NCBI GenBank assembly: GCA_017538965.1 | Contig: JAFYHU010000029.1 | Location: 1-64,000 of the forward strand | DNA from: Oscillospiraceae bacterium | GTDB taxonomy: Bacteria > Bacillota > Clostridia > Oscillospirales > Oscillospiraceae | Direction of reading: 5' to 3' | Length of the DNA: 64,000 bases | In this document: in pieces, positions 26,749 through 35,273 of the stretch | How positions within the stretch are numbered: the first letter of the stretch is position 1 | Layout: the number at the start of each line of letters is the position of its first letter | Translations under genes and position numbers: made by a program | The notes under the pieces: model-generated | Databases searched by the model: none | What the model was told of the DNA's origin: nothing | The model's input: only the letters and a program-made list of their open reading frames with translations

Positions 26749-27603
26749 ATGAATGACTATTTGCGTGAAAGCCTGAGTTACTTCGGACTGTACCGGAAAA
26801 TGCTTCAGGTTAAGAAAAAGCATAAGCCTGTGTCGGTTTCCTATGGAAAGCACAAGGATCAGTATTTCCTGTACTATGAACCGAACAGCGTGATCAGCAA
26901 CAAGATCATTGTATGGGTTCATGGCGGAGGTTGGAATGCAGGCAATCCCAGGCTTTTTGATTTTGTCGGGCAGTGTGTATGCAATCAGGGATACCGTTTC
27001 GTTTCTCTGGGATACAGATTATCTCCAAAGTATAAATACCCCTGTCAGATTCAGGATGTCTGTGAAGCGTTTCATTCCGCAGTCGGCTATATGGCAGACA
27101 ACGGGATCGATGGTTCAGAGATTATTGCAGCAGGACCGTCGGCCGGAGCCCATCTGACATCCATCCTGTGTTACAGCCGAAAGGTTCAGGAAAAGTATGG
27201 CGTGGATGTTTCAAACATCAAGGGCTTTATCGGGTCGGGCGGTCCGTACAGTTTCAGGGAAGATCAGGGACTGACAATCCGTCTTCTGCTGGGGCAGCTC
27301 TTCAGGAAGGGCTATAACAGAAAAAACGGTGAACCGTTAGCTTTGATGGATAAGAGCAATATTCCCATGCTTCTTATTCAGAGCAAACACGACGGGCTGG
27401 TAGAATATGCCTGCGCAGAGGATTTTGCCGAGAAGGCAAGGAAACTGGGGATCCCTTGTGAACTGTACAGCGTGACAGATAAGAAAAATACGCATTCATG
27501 GTATACGGCAGGAATGTTTTTGGAGAGCAGAGAAGAGAATCAAGGATTGGACAAGTTCTTTTCCTGGATAGAAGAGAAAAAGGATGAAACATCAATCACA
27601 TGA
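26749..27603 (+). CDS. Alpha/beta hydrolase (esterase/lipase, HSL-like)
   Basis: A 284-residue cytoplasmic esterase-type hydrolase. The oxyanion motif is VHGGGWNAG (about residue 62), the nucleophile serine lies in AAGPSAGAHLTS (about 130), the acid in QSKHDGLVEYA and the histidine in NTHSWYTAG. The HGGG form is that of the hormone-sensitive-lipase/carboxylesterase group. No signal peptide. The gene begins 2 bases after the VOC gene, so they form a pair, and both are AT-rich compared with the rest of the window, a sign that they arrived together by transfer. Confidence 0.88.
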   Translation: MNDYLRESLSYFGLYRKMLQVKKKHKPVSVSYGKHKDQYFLYYEPNSVISNKIIVWVHGGGWNAGNPRLFDFVGQCVCNQGYRFVSLGYRLSPKYKYPCQIQDVCEAFHSAVGYMADNGIDGSEIIAAGPSAGAHLTSILCYSRKVQEKYGVDVSNIKGFIGSGGPYSFREDQGLTIRLLLGQLFRKGYNRKNGEPLALMDKSNIPMLLIQSKHDGLVEYACAEDFAEKARKLGIPCELYSVTDKKNTHSWYTAGMFLESREENQGLDKFFSWIEEKKDETSIT

Positions 27604-27604
27604 A

Positions 27605-27633
27605 ATGACTCAGGGAACCTGTCCCCGTGACTC
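27605..27633. repeat. REP-like palindromic element, copy 2
   Basis: TGACTCA, the core GGAACCTGTCCCC, then GTGACTC. It shares the 13-base core and flanks with 759-787. A degenerate relative (ATGAGTCAGGGAGCCT) begins at 28002. Confidence 0.6.
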
Positions 27634-27650
27634 GTTTGGAGGGAAGAAAA

Positions 27651-27965
27651 ATGGCATCAAGTAAAAGCTATCTGGATTTCATATTGGAGCAGCTGTCTGA
27701 ACTGGAGGACGTTTCTTATCGTGCGATGATGGGAGAATATATTCTCTACTATCAGGGCAAGGTGATCGGCGGCATCTATGACGACCGGTTTCTGGTAAAG
27801 CCCACAAAGTCAGCGCTGGCCATGATGCCGGACGCGGACAGGGAGATCCCATATGAAGGCGCGAAGGAAATGCTGCTTGTGGATCATGTGGAGAACAGGG
27901 AATTTTTGAGAGTACTGCTGGAAGCAATGGTTGATGAGCTTCCGGCGCCGAAGAAAAAGAAATAA
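27651..27965 (+). CDS. TfoX N-terminal-domain protein
   Basis: A 104-residue protein of the TfoX/Sxy N-terminal domain family: FILEQLSELEDVSYRAMMGEYILYY, then GGIYDDRFLVKPT and the closing helix EFLRVLLEAMVDELP. In proteobacteria Sxy/TfoX acts as a competence co-regulator, but stand-alone N-domain proteins in Bacillota are uncharacterised. The C-terminus is a lysine run. The ATG at 27651 with GGAGGGA upstream is chosen. It sits directly after REP-like copy 2. Confidence 0.85.
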   Translation: MASSKSYLDFILEQLSELEDVSYRAMMGEYILYYQGKVIGGIYDDRFLVKPTKSALAMMPDADREIPYEGAKEMLLVDHVENREFLRVLLEAMVDELPAPKKKK

Positions 27966-28079
27966 CATGATCCGGCGATCGAACAGAAAAGAACGAGATA
28001 AAATGAGTCAGGGAGCCTCCTCGAACAGCTCCTGGTCAGCCTGTCATAAGCTCCTGACGGCAGAGAGAACAGAACAAAG

Positions 28080-28562
28080 ATGATCAGCCTGAAAAAGATA
28101 AGCAGCAGAAATGTATGGGATATTCTGAAACTGAGGGTGTCCGAGGAACAGAAGAGCTTCGTGGCGGGGAATGAGATCAGCATAATCGAAGCCTATACCA
28201 CGATTACGGCAAACGGATTTGCCTTTCCTTTCGGCATCTATGAAAATGAAACGCCTGTCGGGTTTCTGATGATCGGTTACGATGTGGATGACGACTGGGA
28301 GGATCCGCCTCAGATCGCGAAAGGGAACTACAATCTCTGGCGCCTGATGATCGATCAGGCCTGTCAGAATAAGGGCTACGGAAAAGAAGCCCTAAGCCTC
28401 GCGCTGGATTTCATCCGGACATTTCCGTGCGGAGAGGCAGAATACTGCTGGCTGTCCTATGAGCCGGAGAACAAGGCGGCCAGAGAACTGTACCGGTCGT
28501 TTGGTTTCACGGAAACAGGCGAAAAGGACGGGAACGAGCTGATTGCCGTCCTGAAGCTGTAG
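28080..28562 (+). CDS. GNAT-family N-acetyltransferase (spermine/spermidine-type)
   Basis: A 160-residue GCN5-related acetyltransferase. The acetyl-CoA pyrophosphate loop is QNKGYGKEAL, preceded by NLWRLMIDQ and followed by CWLSYEPENKAARELYRSFGF, which resembles the BltD/PaiA polyamine-acetylating group. Substrate assignment is tentative. The stop codon is TAG at the natural end of the family, evidence that TAG is a real stop in this genome. The ribosome site is weak. Confidence 0.85.
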   Translation: MISLKKISSRNVWDILKLRVSEEQKSFVAGNEISIIEAYTTITANGFAFPFGIYENETPVGFLMIGYDVDDDWEDPPQIAKGNYNLWRLMIDQACQNKGYGKEALSLALDFIRTFPCGEAEYCWLSYEPENKAARELYRSFGFTETGEKDGNELIAVLKL

Positions 28563-28599
28563 CGCAGAAGATCGTTTAGAAGCCGGGGAGGGAATATCC

Positions 28600-29412
28600 A
28601 TGGTGAATTACGGACTGAAGGACAGAGTGGCTCTGATTACGGGGGCGAATAACCCGCAGGGGATCGGAGCAGCGACGGCACTTGCCTTCGCGCGCGAAGG
28701 GGCAAAGGTGGTTCTGGTATATAAGAAGATATTCCGGCAGTTTGATGAGAGCAGGACGGACAGAAACGGAGTCGACAGATACTATGCGGCGAATGCAGGG
28801 AATGCGGATTTCGTGGAGGGCAGACTCAGGGAAATGCATGCCGATTATCTGATTCTGGAAAGGGATATCTCCGATGAGGAGGCCGTGAAGGAAATCTATG
28901 CAGCTGTGATGGAGAAATACGGGAGAGTTGATATTCTGGTGAACAATGCGGCGGCAGATGATGAAAACGGCCTTGATACCATCGAAAAAATCACCCGGAA
29001 GGTGATTGACGAGACCTTTGCGGTCAACGTTCGGGGAAGCATTCTGATGACCAGGGAATTTGTCCGGCACCGCGGTGATTACGGCAGAATTATCAATCTT
29101 TCTACAGACGCATCCCAGGTCTTCGCCGGTCAGATTACCTACGGAGCGAGCAAGGCAACGCTGGAGGCGCTTACCCGCAGCATCGCGCTTGAAGTCGGAA
29201 AGTACGGCATTACGGTCAATTGCGTGGCACCCGGTCCGACACAGACCGGATGGATCGATGCCGATCTGGAGGAGGCGGTCATACCGCTGATTCCGATGGG
29301 AAAACTGATCCAACCGGAGGATATCGCCGAAACCATTCTGTTTCTGGCAAGCGAGCAGGCAGGAATGCTCACGGGACAGGTAATCAAAGTATCCGGCGGG
29401 CATGCGCTCTGA
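28600..29412 (+). CDS. Short-chain dehydrogenase/reductase (3-oxoacyl-ACP reductase-like)
   Basis: A 270-residue classical SDR. The dinucleotide motif is TGANNPQGIG, with a three-residue insertion relative to the usual glycine motif. VNNAAAD marks the fold; the catalytic serine lies in LSTDASQ and the Tyr-Lys pair in YGASKATLEA. The family C-terminus with PEDIAETILFLAS and SGGHAL is intact. An extra stretch of about 35 residues sits after the second strand (KKIFRQFDESRTDRNG). The cofactor and substrate are unknown. A GGGAGGGA site precedes the ATG. Confidence 0.88.
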   Translation: MVNYGLKDRVALITGANNPQGIGAATALAFAREGAKVVLVYKKIFRQFDESRTDRNGVDRYYAANAGNADFVEGRLREMHADYLILERDISDEEAVKEIYAAVMEKYGRVDILVNNAAADDENGLDTIEKITRKVIDETFAVNVRGSILMTREFVRHRGDYGRIINLSTDASQVFAGQITYGASKATLEALTRSIALEVGKYGITVNCVAPGPTQTGWIDADLEEAVIPLIPMGKLIQPEDIAETILFLASEQAGMLTGQVIKVSGGHAL

Positions 29413-29448
29413 AGCGGTGCATCATGAATGGCGGGAGAAAATCAAACT

Positions 29449-29949
29449 ATGACAGGAAATGACGGCAATGAAATACGGGATCTCGGCACACGTGTGGTCA
29501 ACAATTATCTGATCTCCTCCGAAGCCGGACTGATTCTGATCGACACCGGCTACGAGGGCGGCTTTCCGCATTTTATAAAAATGCTGGAGAAGAACCGCAT
29601 CGAGCCGAAAGAGATCAGATAGCTCTTTCTGACCCACGCTCACGATGATCACGCCGGCTTCCTGAACGAGGTGCTGGAGACACCCGGCCATACGGCAGAC
29701 CATATCTCGCTGATGACGGGGGACAGAGTTTTCTGCGGAGACGCGGCGATGAACGGCTTCCCAAGCAGAAGACGGACGACCATCTGGATCGAGAATCTGC
29801 AGCAGTACAGACAATCCTGGGAAACAATCCTCGCGAAGAATCCGGATATGCTTTACCCGGCGCACGGGAAACCCTTCAGGGCGACAGACCTCAAAAAGTA
29901 TTTGAAATCGCCGGATAAAGGAAAACTCTATGCTTTGAAATCAAAATGA
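29449..29949 (+). pseudogene. Decayed metallo-beta-lactamase-fold hydrolase
   Basis: The N-terminal half (NNYLISSEAGLILIDTGYEGG) leads to TAG at 29620, directly followed in frame by the metal site LFLTHAHDDHAG. Then GFLNEVLETPGHTADHISL joins two motifs that are normally tens of residues apart, so a central segment has been lost in frame. The remaining GDRVFCGDAAM and YPAHGKP metal-binding motifs are in place. Two independent lesions argue for a dead gene. Confidence 0.82.
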
Positions 29950-30016
29950 AGCTTTGAAACGGGGAGAACAGAATATTGCCGAATCGGGAATGATCAGAAC
30001 AGGAGTACGGGGGAAG

Positions 30017-30895
30017 ATGCACTTTACGGAGGCAAAAGGAATCCTGACCGGAAGCGGCGGCAGATACGGCATGAATATCTATCGGGGATGTACGCACGGC
30101 TGCATCTACTGCGACAGCAGAAGCAGGTGTTATCAGTTTACGCACCCTTTTGAGGACGTCGAGGTGAAGCGGAATGCTCCGGAACTGCTGGAACAGGCGC
30201 TGAAATCCAAAAGACGGAGATGCATGATCGGGACGGGCTCCATGTCCGATCCGTATATGCACTGTGAAGAGGAACTTCAGCTGACGAGAAGATGCCTGGA
30301 AATCATCCGGAAATATGGCTTCGGGGTTGCCGTGCAGACAAAATCAGATCGGATTCTTCGGGATATCGATCTGCTGGATGAGATCAACCAATCCGCCAAG
30401 TGCGTAGTGCAGATGACGCTGACAACCTGGGACGAAGAGCTGTGCAGGATCATAGAACCGAATGTATGCGGAACCGGACGGCGGATCGAGGTACTGGACA
30501 AAATGCGGGAAAGGGGAATCCCGACCGTTGTATGGCTGACCCCCATCCTGCCGTTTATCAACGATACGGAAGAAAACATCAGCGCGATCCTGAAGGAATG
30601 CGCCCGTGTCGGAGTGAAAGGGATCATCGACTTCGGTATTGGCCTGACGCTTCGGGAAGGAGACAGGGAATACTATTACGCGGCGCTTGACCGGCACTTT
30701 CCGGGAATGAAGGAACAATACATCCGGCGCTACGGAGACGCCTATGAGTGTCCGAGCCCGAAAGCAAAAGAACTGACGGCACTGTTTCAGAGATTCTGCA
30801 GAGAAAACGGAATCCTGTCAAAGCCGGACGAATGTTTTCGTTTTATGCAGGAACTGCCGGAGAAAAATGCACAGATGAGTATGTTTGACCTGTGA
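30017..30895 (+). CDS. Radical SAM protein (SplB-like)
   Basis: A 292-residue radical SAM protein. The cluster cysteines lie in RGCTHGCIYCDSRSRCY, the CX3CX2C pattern plus the DSRS sequence that marks the SplB-like group containing spore photoproduct lyase relatives. GTGSMSDPYMHCEEELQLTR and VWLTPILPFINDTEENI are further family segments. Its target is unknown. The start MHFTEAKGIL at 30017 matches the family N-terminus; the open frame goes back to 29954, and GGAG lies upstream. Not related in function to its neighbours as far as can be seen. Confidence 0.86.
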   Translation: MHFTEAKGILTGSGGRYGMNIYRGCTHGCIYCDSRSRCYQFTHPFEDVEVKRNAPELLEQALKSKRRRCMIGTGSMSDPYMHCEEELQLTRRCLEIIRKYGFGVAVQTKSDRILRDIDLLDEINQSAKCVVQMTLTTWDEELCRIIEPNVCGTGRRIEVLDKMRERGIPTVVWLTPILPFINDTEENISAILKECARVGVKGIIDFGIGLTLREGDREYYYAALDRHFPGMKEQYIRRYGDAYECPSPKAKELTALFQRFCRENGILSKPDECFRFMQELPEKNAQMSMFDL

Positions 30896-30928
30896 AAGGG
30901 AAGCGCAGTCAATAAGGAGAAAAGACGG

Positions 30929-32080
30929 ATGATAAAAGGCGAATCAAAGCTCAGCTTCTGGGAAGCAACCAGCATCATTATCGGACACGGAGTGGGCTCG
31001 GGCATTCTGGCGGTCCCGTACCTGGCTTCGCGAAACAGCTTTCGGGAGATGCTGCTGATTCTCTGCTTCTGTTATCTGTTCAATCTGGTCATGCACCTGA
31101 TTATCGCGGAACTCTCGTACAACAATAACGGGGCGCAGTTTATCAAGTGCTTTGACGCGGAGCTCTTCTCCGGGCGCCTGAAGACGGTTTTTACATGGCT
31201 TGCGTTCGGACTGCTGGGCCTGTCGGTCCTGGTCAACGTCAGTGCATTTCTCACCGGCGCAGCAGCGGTTTTTCGCAGCTGGTTCGGATTTCAGGACTAT
31301 CTCGGAATCCTGATTTTCTATCTGATCGGCGCAGGGGTTGTCTTTGTCGGGATGAAACTGGTCGGTTTCTGTGAGAAGATAGCCGTCGGATCGATGGTCG
31401 CGGTGGTCGGGATTCTCCTGGCCGCAACCCTGATGTCGGAAACCTCGCCGCTCCCGACCGGCTGGCACGGGGTCAACAATGCTCTGGCCCTGTTTGGAAT
31501 GATCTCGTTTTCCCTGTCGGCCGTCATGTCAACGCCTCAGGTCGTGAAAGGACTGGAGGGCGATGCCGGGCAGATCCGCGGTGCAATCGCGGCAGGACTC
31601 GGAATCAATGCCGGACTGATTCTTCTGATAACCCTGATGACCCTTCTGGGAGCGGGAAAGAATATCAGCCAGGACGGTGCGCTTGTGGACCTCTCGGCGC
31701 ACCTCGGCGGCTGGGTGAGCATCATCGGATATCTGTTTACGCTGCTTGCGCTGGCAACGTCTTTCTGGGCGAATACTCTGAACCTCCGGGACATCGTATA
31801 TGAACAGACAAAATGGCATCTGAAGCTCAGCTGGCTTGCGGCGACGCTCCCGTGCCTGATCCTGGCCTTCCTGGGCCTGACCAGCTTCGTGGGATTTACG
31901 AGGTTTGCCAGTATCATCCAGGTGGTAACGGGACTTGGCATCGTCATCGCGTATCACAACAGCCGGAAGCGGACAGGGGAAGCGGCGATCGTGGGGAGAT
32001 TCGGCACTCTCCCGTTTCAGATCCTCGTGATCCTGTGCACCTTTCTTGCAACCGTGGGATCCGTTCTCCCCGTTTTCTGA
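30929..32080 (+). CDS. Amino acid permease, AAAP/hydroxy-aromatic type
   Basis: An integral membrane transporter of 383 residues with about 11 hydrophobic segments. The first membrane helix holds the glycine-rich IIIGHGVGSGILAVPYLAS, which is the substrate and sodium/proton-site signature of the amino acid/auxin permease superfamily (TyrP/Mtr/SdaC branch). Further helices are interrupted by short polar loops, and the C-terminus is hydrophobic. Which amino acid it carries cannot be read. A strong AAGGAGA site precedes the ATG. Confidence 0.85.
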   Translation: MIKGESKLSFWEATSIIIGHGVGSGILAVPYLASRNSFREMLLILCFCYLFNLVMHLIIAELSYNNNGAQFIKCFDAELFSGRLKTVFTWLAFGLLGLSVLVNVSAFLTGAAAVFRSWFGFQDYLGILIFYLIGAGVVFVGMKLVGFCEKIAVGSMVAVVGILLAATLMSETSPLPTGWHGVNNALALFGMISFSLSAVMSTPQVVKGLEGDAGQIRGAIAAGLGINAGLILLITLMTLLGAGKNISQDGALVDLSAHLGGWVSIIGYLFTLLALATSFWANTLNLRDIVYEQTKWHLKLSWLAATLPCLILAFLGLTSFVGFTRFASIIQVVTGLGIVIAYHNSRKRTGEAAIVGRFGTLPFQILVILCTFLATVGSVLPVF

Positions 32081-32137
32081 GCCGGAAGACCCGCCCTGTT
32101 TTCCGGATCCGTGCAGAAAAATTCACTTGATGTTCAC

Positions 32138-32166
32138 TTGCGCTCCGGGGCGGAATGTGATAGTAT
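32138..32166 (+). promoter_or_regulatory. Promoter upstream of the DUF805 gene
   Basis: TTGCGC (32138-32143), a 17-base spacer and TAGTAT (32161-32166), 40 bases before the DUF805 start. Confidence 0.55.
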
Positions 32167-32205
32167 CTGCCTGTATAAAAATCAGCTTTCGGGAGGGAGT
32201 CAATC

Positions 32206-32583
32206 ATGGATTTTCAGACAATTATCGACTATGTCAAGGTATGCGTTCTGCAGAAGTATGCCGACTTCAGCGGCCGTGCCAGACGTGCGGAATACTGGAG
32301 CTTTGCGTTGAGCGCCGGCGTCATCAGCGCGATCCTGAATGCCCTTGGCAGAAACGGCAACGGCGGCTTTTTCAGCATCCTTGCTTATCTGTTCAGCCTT
32401 GCCATTCTCATTCCCAGCCTGGCGGTTGCATGGCGCCGTCTGCATGACATCGGGAAAAAAGGCACCTGGTACTTCATCGGCCTGATCCCTGTCGTGGGCT
32501 GGATCCTTTTGATCGTCTGGTTCTGCAGGGACAGCGAGCCCGGCGACAACGAGTTCGGACCGAACCCCAAGGGAGACCGGTAA
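32206..32583 (+). CDS. DUF805 family membrane protein
   Basis: A 125-residue small membrane protein of the DUF805 (YhaH-like) family, function unknown. Typical marks: YADFSGRARRAEYWSF near the start, three hydrophobic segments, AWRRLHDIGKKGTWY in the middle, and the C-terminal CRDSEPGDNEFGPNPKG. Preceded by its own promoter and GGGAGGGAG. Confidence 0.93.
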   Translation: MDFQTIIDYVKVCVLQKYADFSGRARRAEYWSFALSAGVISAILNALGRNGNGGFFSILAYLFSLAILIPSLAVAWRRLHDIGKKGTWYFIGLIPVVGWILLIVWFCRDSEPGDNEFGPNPKGDR

Positions 32584-32593
32584 AGCGAAAAGC

Positions 32594-32854
32594 ATGAAAG
32601 AATATGTTTACACACCGAAATACGTCTGCTCGCGGGAAATCCGCTTCGGCATCGAGGACGGAAAGCTTCACAACGTTCGCTTCAAAAGCGGCTGTGAAGG
32701 GAACCTGAAGGCCATCGGGAAACTTGTGGAAGGGCAGGATGCCGCCCGCATCGCGGAGATGCTGGAAGGCAACGACTGCCAGGGCCGGGGAACCTCCTGC
32801 GCGGATCAGCTCTCAAAGGCGATCCGGGAAGCGCTGGAGGAGGAGAAAAACTGA
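32594..32854 (+). CDS. TSCPD domain protein
   Basis: An 86-residue protein of the TSCPD family (the small form, related to the C-terminal domain of some ribonucleotide reductases). Seen: YVCSREIRFGIEDGKLHNVRF, GCEGNLKAIGKLVEG and the name-giving GRGTSCADQLSKAI. The two cysteines of CEGN and TSCAD are probably metal-binding. It starts 10 bases after DUF805 and ends at a strong terminator. Confidence 0.92.
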   Translation: MKEYVYTPKYVCSREIRFGIEDGKLHNVRFKSGCEGNLKAIGKLVEGQDAARIAEMLEGNDCQGRGTSCADQLSKAIREALEEEKN

Positions 32855-32892
32855 CAGCAAAAAACCACGCAGAGCTGCGTGGTTTTTTGCTG
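32855..32892. terminator. Bidirectional terminator between TSCPD and HD-GYP genes
   Basis: An 18-base perfect stem (32855-32872 with 32875-32892) with CCACGCAG/CTGCGTGG at its top and A-run/T-run arms, serving both converging genes. Confidence 0.95.
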
Positions 32893-32905
32893 CCCGGACG
32901 ACAGG

Positions 32906-35056
32906 TCAGATATTCATGTTGGCGTTCATGACGGTGCGGACTTCGTCGGCCGCTTCGGTAAAGGCATGGACGATCTTCGGGTCAAAGTGGGAGCCGGAGC
33001 CTTCCTGAATGATCTCCATGGCTTTTTCATACGAGAAGCCGTCCTTGTAGCTTCTCTTCGAGACCAGCGCGTCAAAGACATCGGCGACGGCCATGATTCG
33101 GGCGGACAGCGGAATCTCTTCTCCCTTCAGCCCTTCCGGATAACCGGTTCCGTTCCATTTCTCATGATGATACATCGCCAGATTGGAGGCTTCCTTCAGG
33201 TAGGCCGAGTCTTCTTCGGAAACGATATTCATCGCGTGCCGGATGACGTCGGAGCCAGCCGTGGTGTGCGACTTCATGATTGCAAATTCTTCATCGGTCA
33301 GCTTGCCCGGTTTGTTCAGAATGATGTCGGAAACGTTGATCTTTCCGATGTCATGCAGAGGCGCCGAGTTGACCACGTCGTACATGTACTCTTCCGTCAG
33401 CTGATCGGTATAGACGCCCTCCTTCAGCAGTTCGCGCATGATGATGTCGGTATAGGCCGCCGTTTTGCGGACGTGCTGCCCGGTGTTTTTGTCCCGGCTT
33501 TCTACCATGTCGGCAAGCACCAGAATCAGACCATTCTGCAGGCGGCTGATGACCTGCTTCTGCTGTTCTTCGTTCTCGATGGCGGCGACCATGTCTTCGG
33601 TCGTCTTGGTTACCGAGTGATACAGGTTTTCAATCTCGTCGCCGGTCTGGATGTCCAGTTCGCGGATGCTTTCGACGGCTTCATCACGGGCGGCCCCGGT
33701 ATCATAGGCAAAGCGCCCGGTTGAGAGAGCCATGGCGTTGATCGGGAGAATGATGTTGTACTCTGCAAGCCAGATCGCCGCTGCCAGAATCAGCAGGAAG
33801 AATCCGAGAAACAGCGAGAGAACGCGCGCCAGGAACTGGTATCCGCTGGTCGCGATGTGCTTCATGTTGATGTCGACGCCGACGTAGCATTGGCACACGC
33901 CCTTGCTGTCATACATCGGGTGATACACCGTGAGCAGCCATCCGTATTTCTCGTTGGAGGTGATCGGCTCAATCTCTTCCCCGGCCAGCAGGGCGGGCAG
34001 GTATTCCGCGAAGGCTTCGTCAAATTCAATGACTTCGCCGGGCTCCGATCCGGGCACATCGGGAGTATCGGCGTCAAAAACGACATGACAGCCGTCTTCC
34101 ATGATTTTGTAGGCATAGACATACTCAATGCTTTCCGAGCTCAGCGCCAGATCATTAAATCGGGCATCGATCACATCATAGCCTTCCGCGTCATGCCCCT
34201 TTTCCATGTATTCGTCTACACGGTCGCCGTCGATGGAGGCAGCAGCCACCCGGACCACGCCCCGGGCCAGGCTGATCTGCTCATCGATCGCGGCGGTCCG
34301 ATAGTGGATATAGCTGATCCCAGTGACCACGAGAGCGATGATGATCATCGCGGAAGCCACCAGCACGATGAGCTTCGACTGCAGCGACTTGTGCCGGGAG
34401 ATCTTCTTTTCCGCCTCGGCCAGCTTTTCATCCGAGAGCGGCGCCTGGTGCCAGCCGGTGAAGAAGAGGTTCTTCCGCAGCTTTCTGGGAAGCAGACTGA
34501 GCACCGCGGTCACGATCAGCACGGTGATGGTCTTGTCGGCAAAGTCGATCAGCATGTCCGCGGTGAATTGCGCCCAGAACTCCGAAAAGGCACCGGACGC
34601 ATAAAGACGCTGTGCCAGCGGCGCGGAAATGCCCGAGCCGAAGCTGAAACCGTACAGCGTCCAGGTGAGAATCGAGCCGAGACCGCCGCCGATCAGCGTG
34701 AAGACAAGAATGACGAGCAGAAGCTTTCCGGGCTTTTTGAAGTCGTAGAAGCCTTTGCGTTCAAACTGCGTCGAGCAGATGGCCATCATTACGTTCAGGG
34801 TACCGTAATAAGCGGTTTCATAATCGCCGATGGCATTGAAGAGGTTGGTAAGAAAGCCGACGGTGATGCCGGGGATGATGCCGCCCAGCGCACCGGCCAG
34901 GGCACTGCCGATGTTGTCCAGAAAGAGAGTCCATCCGGCGGCACGCGCCAGCTGAGCGCCAAAAATGTTGACAAGCAGGCAGACCGCACACAGGACGAAC
35001 AGATAATGGCGCCGTGATCTGCGTTCCGCTTCTTTATCGACAAGGCTGTGATTCAT
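32906..35056 (-). CDS. Membrane HD-GYP phosphodiesterase with ECF-like and extracytoplasmic sensor regions
   Basis: A 716-residue protein. The first about 190 residues hold five or six membrane helices rich in glycine (NIGSALAGALGGIIPGITVG), resembling ECF-transporter S components. A further helix (about 205-230) leads into an extracytoplasmic Cache-like domain, another membrane helix, a HAMP-like linker, and an HD-GYP domain with APLHDIGKI, HHEKWNGTGYPEGL and DVFDALVSKR. HD-GYP domains degrade cyclic-di-GMP. I start at the ATG at 35056 with GGGAGGG upstream; the frame opens at 35080. This and the damaged EAL gene are the two c-di-GMP-related genes here. Confidence 0.9.
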   Translation of the reverse strand: MNHSLVDKEAERRSRRHYLFVLCAVCLLVNIFGAQLARAAGWTLFLDNIGSALAGALGGIIPGITVGFLTNLFNAIGDYETAYYGTLNVMMAICSTQFERKGFYDFKKPGKLLLVILVFTLIGGGLGSILTWTLYGFSFGSGISAPLAQRLYASGAFSEFWAQFTADMLIDFADKTITVLIVTAVLSLLPRKLRKNLFFTGWHQAPLSDEKLAEAEKKISRHKSLQSKLIVLVASAMIIIALVVTGISYIHYRTAAIDEQISLARGVVRVAAASIDGDRVDEYMEKGHDAEGYDVIDARFNDLALSSESIEYVYAYKIMEDGCHVVFDADTPDVPGSEPGEVIEFDEAFAEYLPALLAGEEIEPITSNEKYGWLLTVYHPMYDSKGVCQCYVGVDINMKHIATSGYQFLARVLSLFLGFFLLILAAAIWLAEYNIILPINAMALSTGRFAYDTGAARDEAVESIRELDIQTGDEIENLYHSVTKTTEDMVAAIENEEQQKQVISRLQNGLILVLADMVESRDKNTGQHVRKTAAYTDIIMRELLKEGVYTDQLTEEYMYDVVNSAPLHDIGKINVSDIILNKPGKLTDEEFAIMKSHTTAGSDVIRHAMNIVSEEDSAYLKEASNLAMYHHEKWNGTGYPEGLKGEEIPLSARIMAVADVFDALVSKRSYKDGFSYEKAMEIIQEGSGSHFDPKIVHAFTEAADEVRTVMNANMNI

Positions 35057-35115
35057 GCTGTTGCCCTCCCGGCTGAACAAAGCACTGTAATAACCATGCT
35101 TCCTGATACAAAACG

Positions 35116-35144
35116 ATTATCTCAGATTTCCTCTGTTTTGTAAA
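35116..35144 (-). promoter_or_regulatory. Promoter of the HD-GYP gene
   Basis: On the minus strand TTTACA (35139-35144), 17 bases, GATAAT (35116-35121), 60 bases before the start. Confidence 0.75.
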
Positions 35145-35195
35145 GCGGAAACACGCGCTCAGAATGAGAATTCATGGCGTTTTCACAATGATTCC

Positions 35196-35224
35196 TTGTC
35201 GCCGGGCAGAAAATATGGTAAAAT
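35196..35224 (+). promoter_or_regulatory. Promoter of the PHP-amylase genes
   Basis: TTGTCG (35196-35201), 17 bases, TAAAAT (35219-35224) with extended -10 TGG. Confidence 0.7.
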
Positions 35225-35273
35225 ACCCCCGTTTTCAACACAAGATATGGAAATGAACCGGAGAAGATGGCCT

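Noticed and set aside
20313-29622. TAG recoded as a sense codon in this organism
   Set aside because: Three in-frame TAGs looked suggestive, but the GNAT gene (28560) and the GH13 gene (37770) end in TAG at their natural ends, and the interrupted 29449 gene also has an internal deletion, so it is simply decayed.
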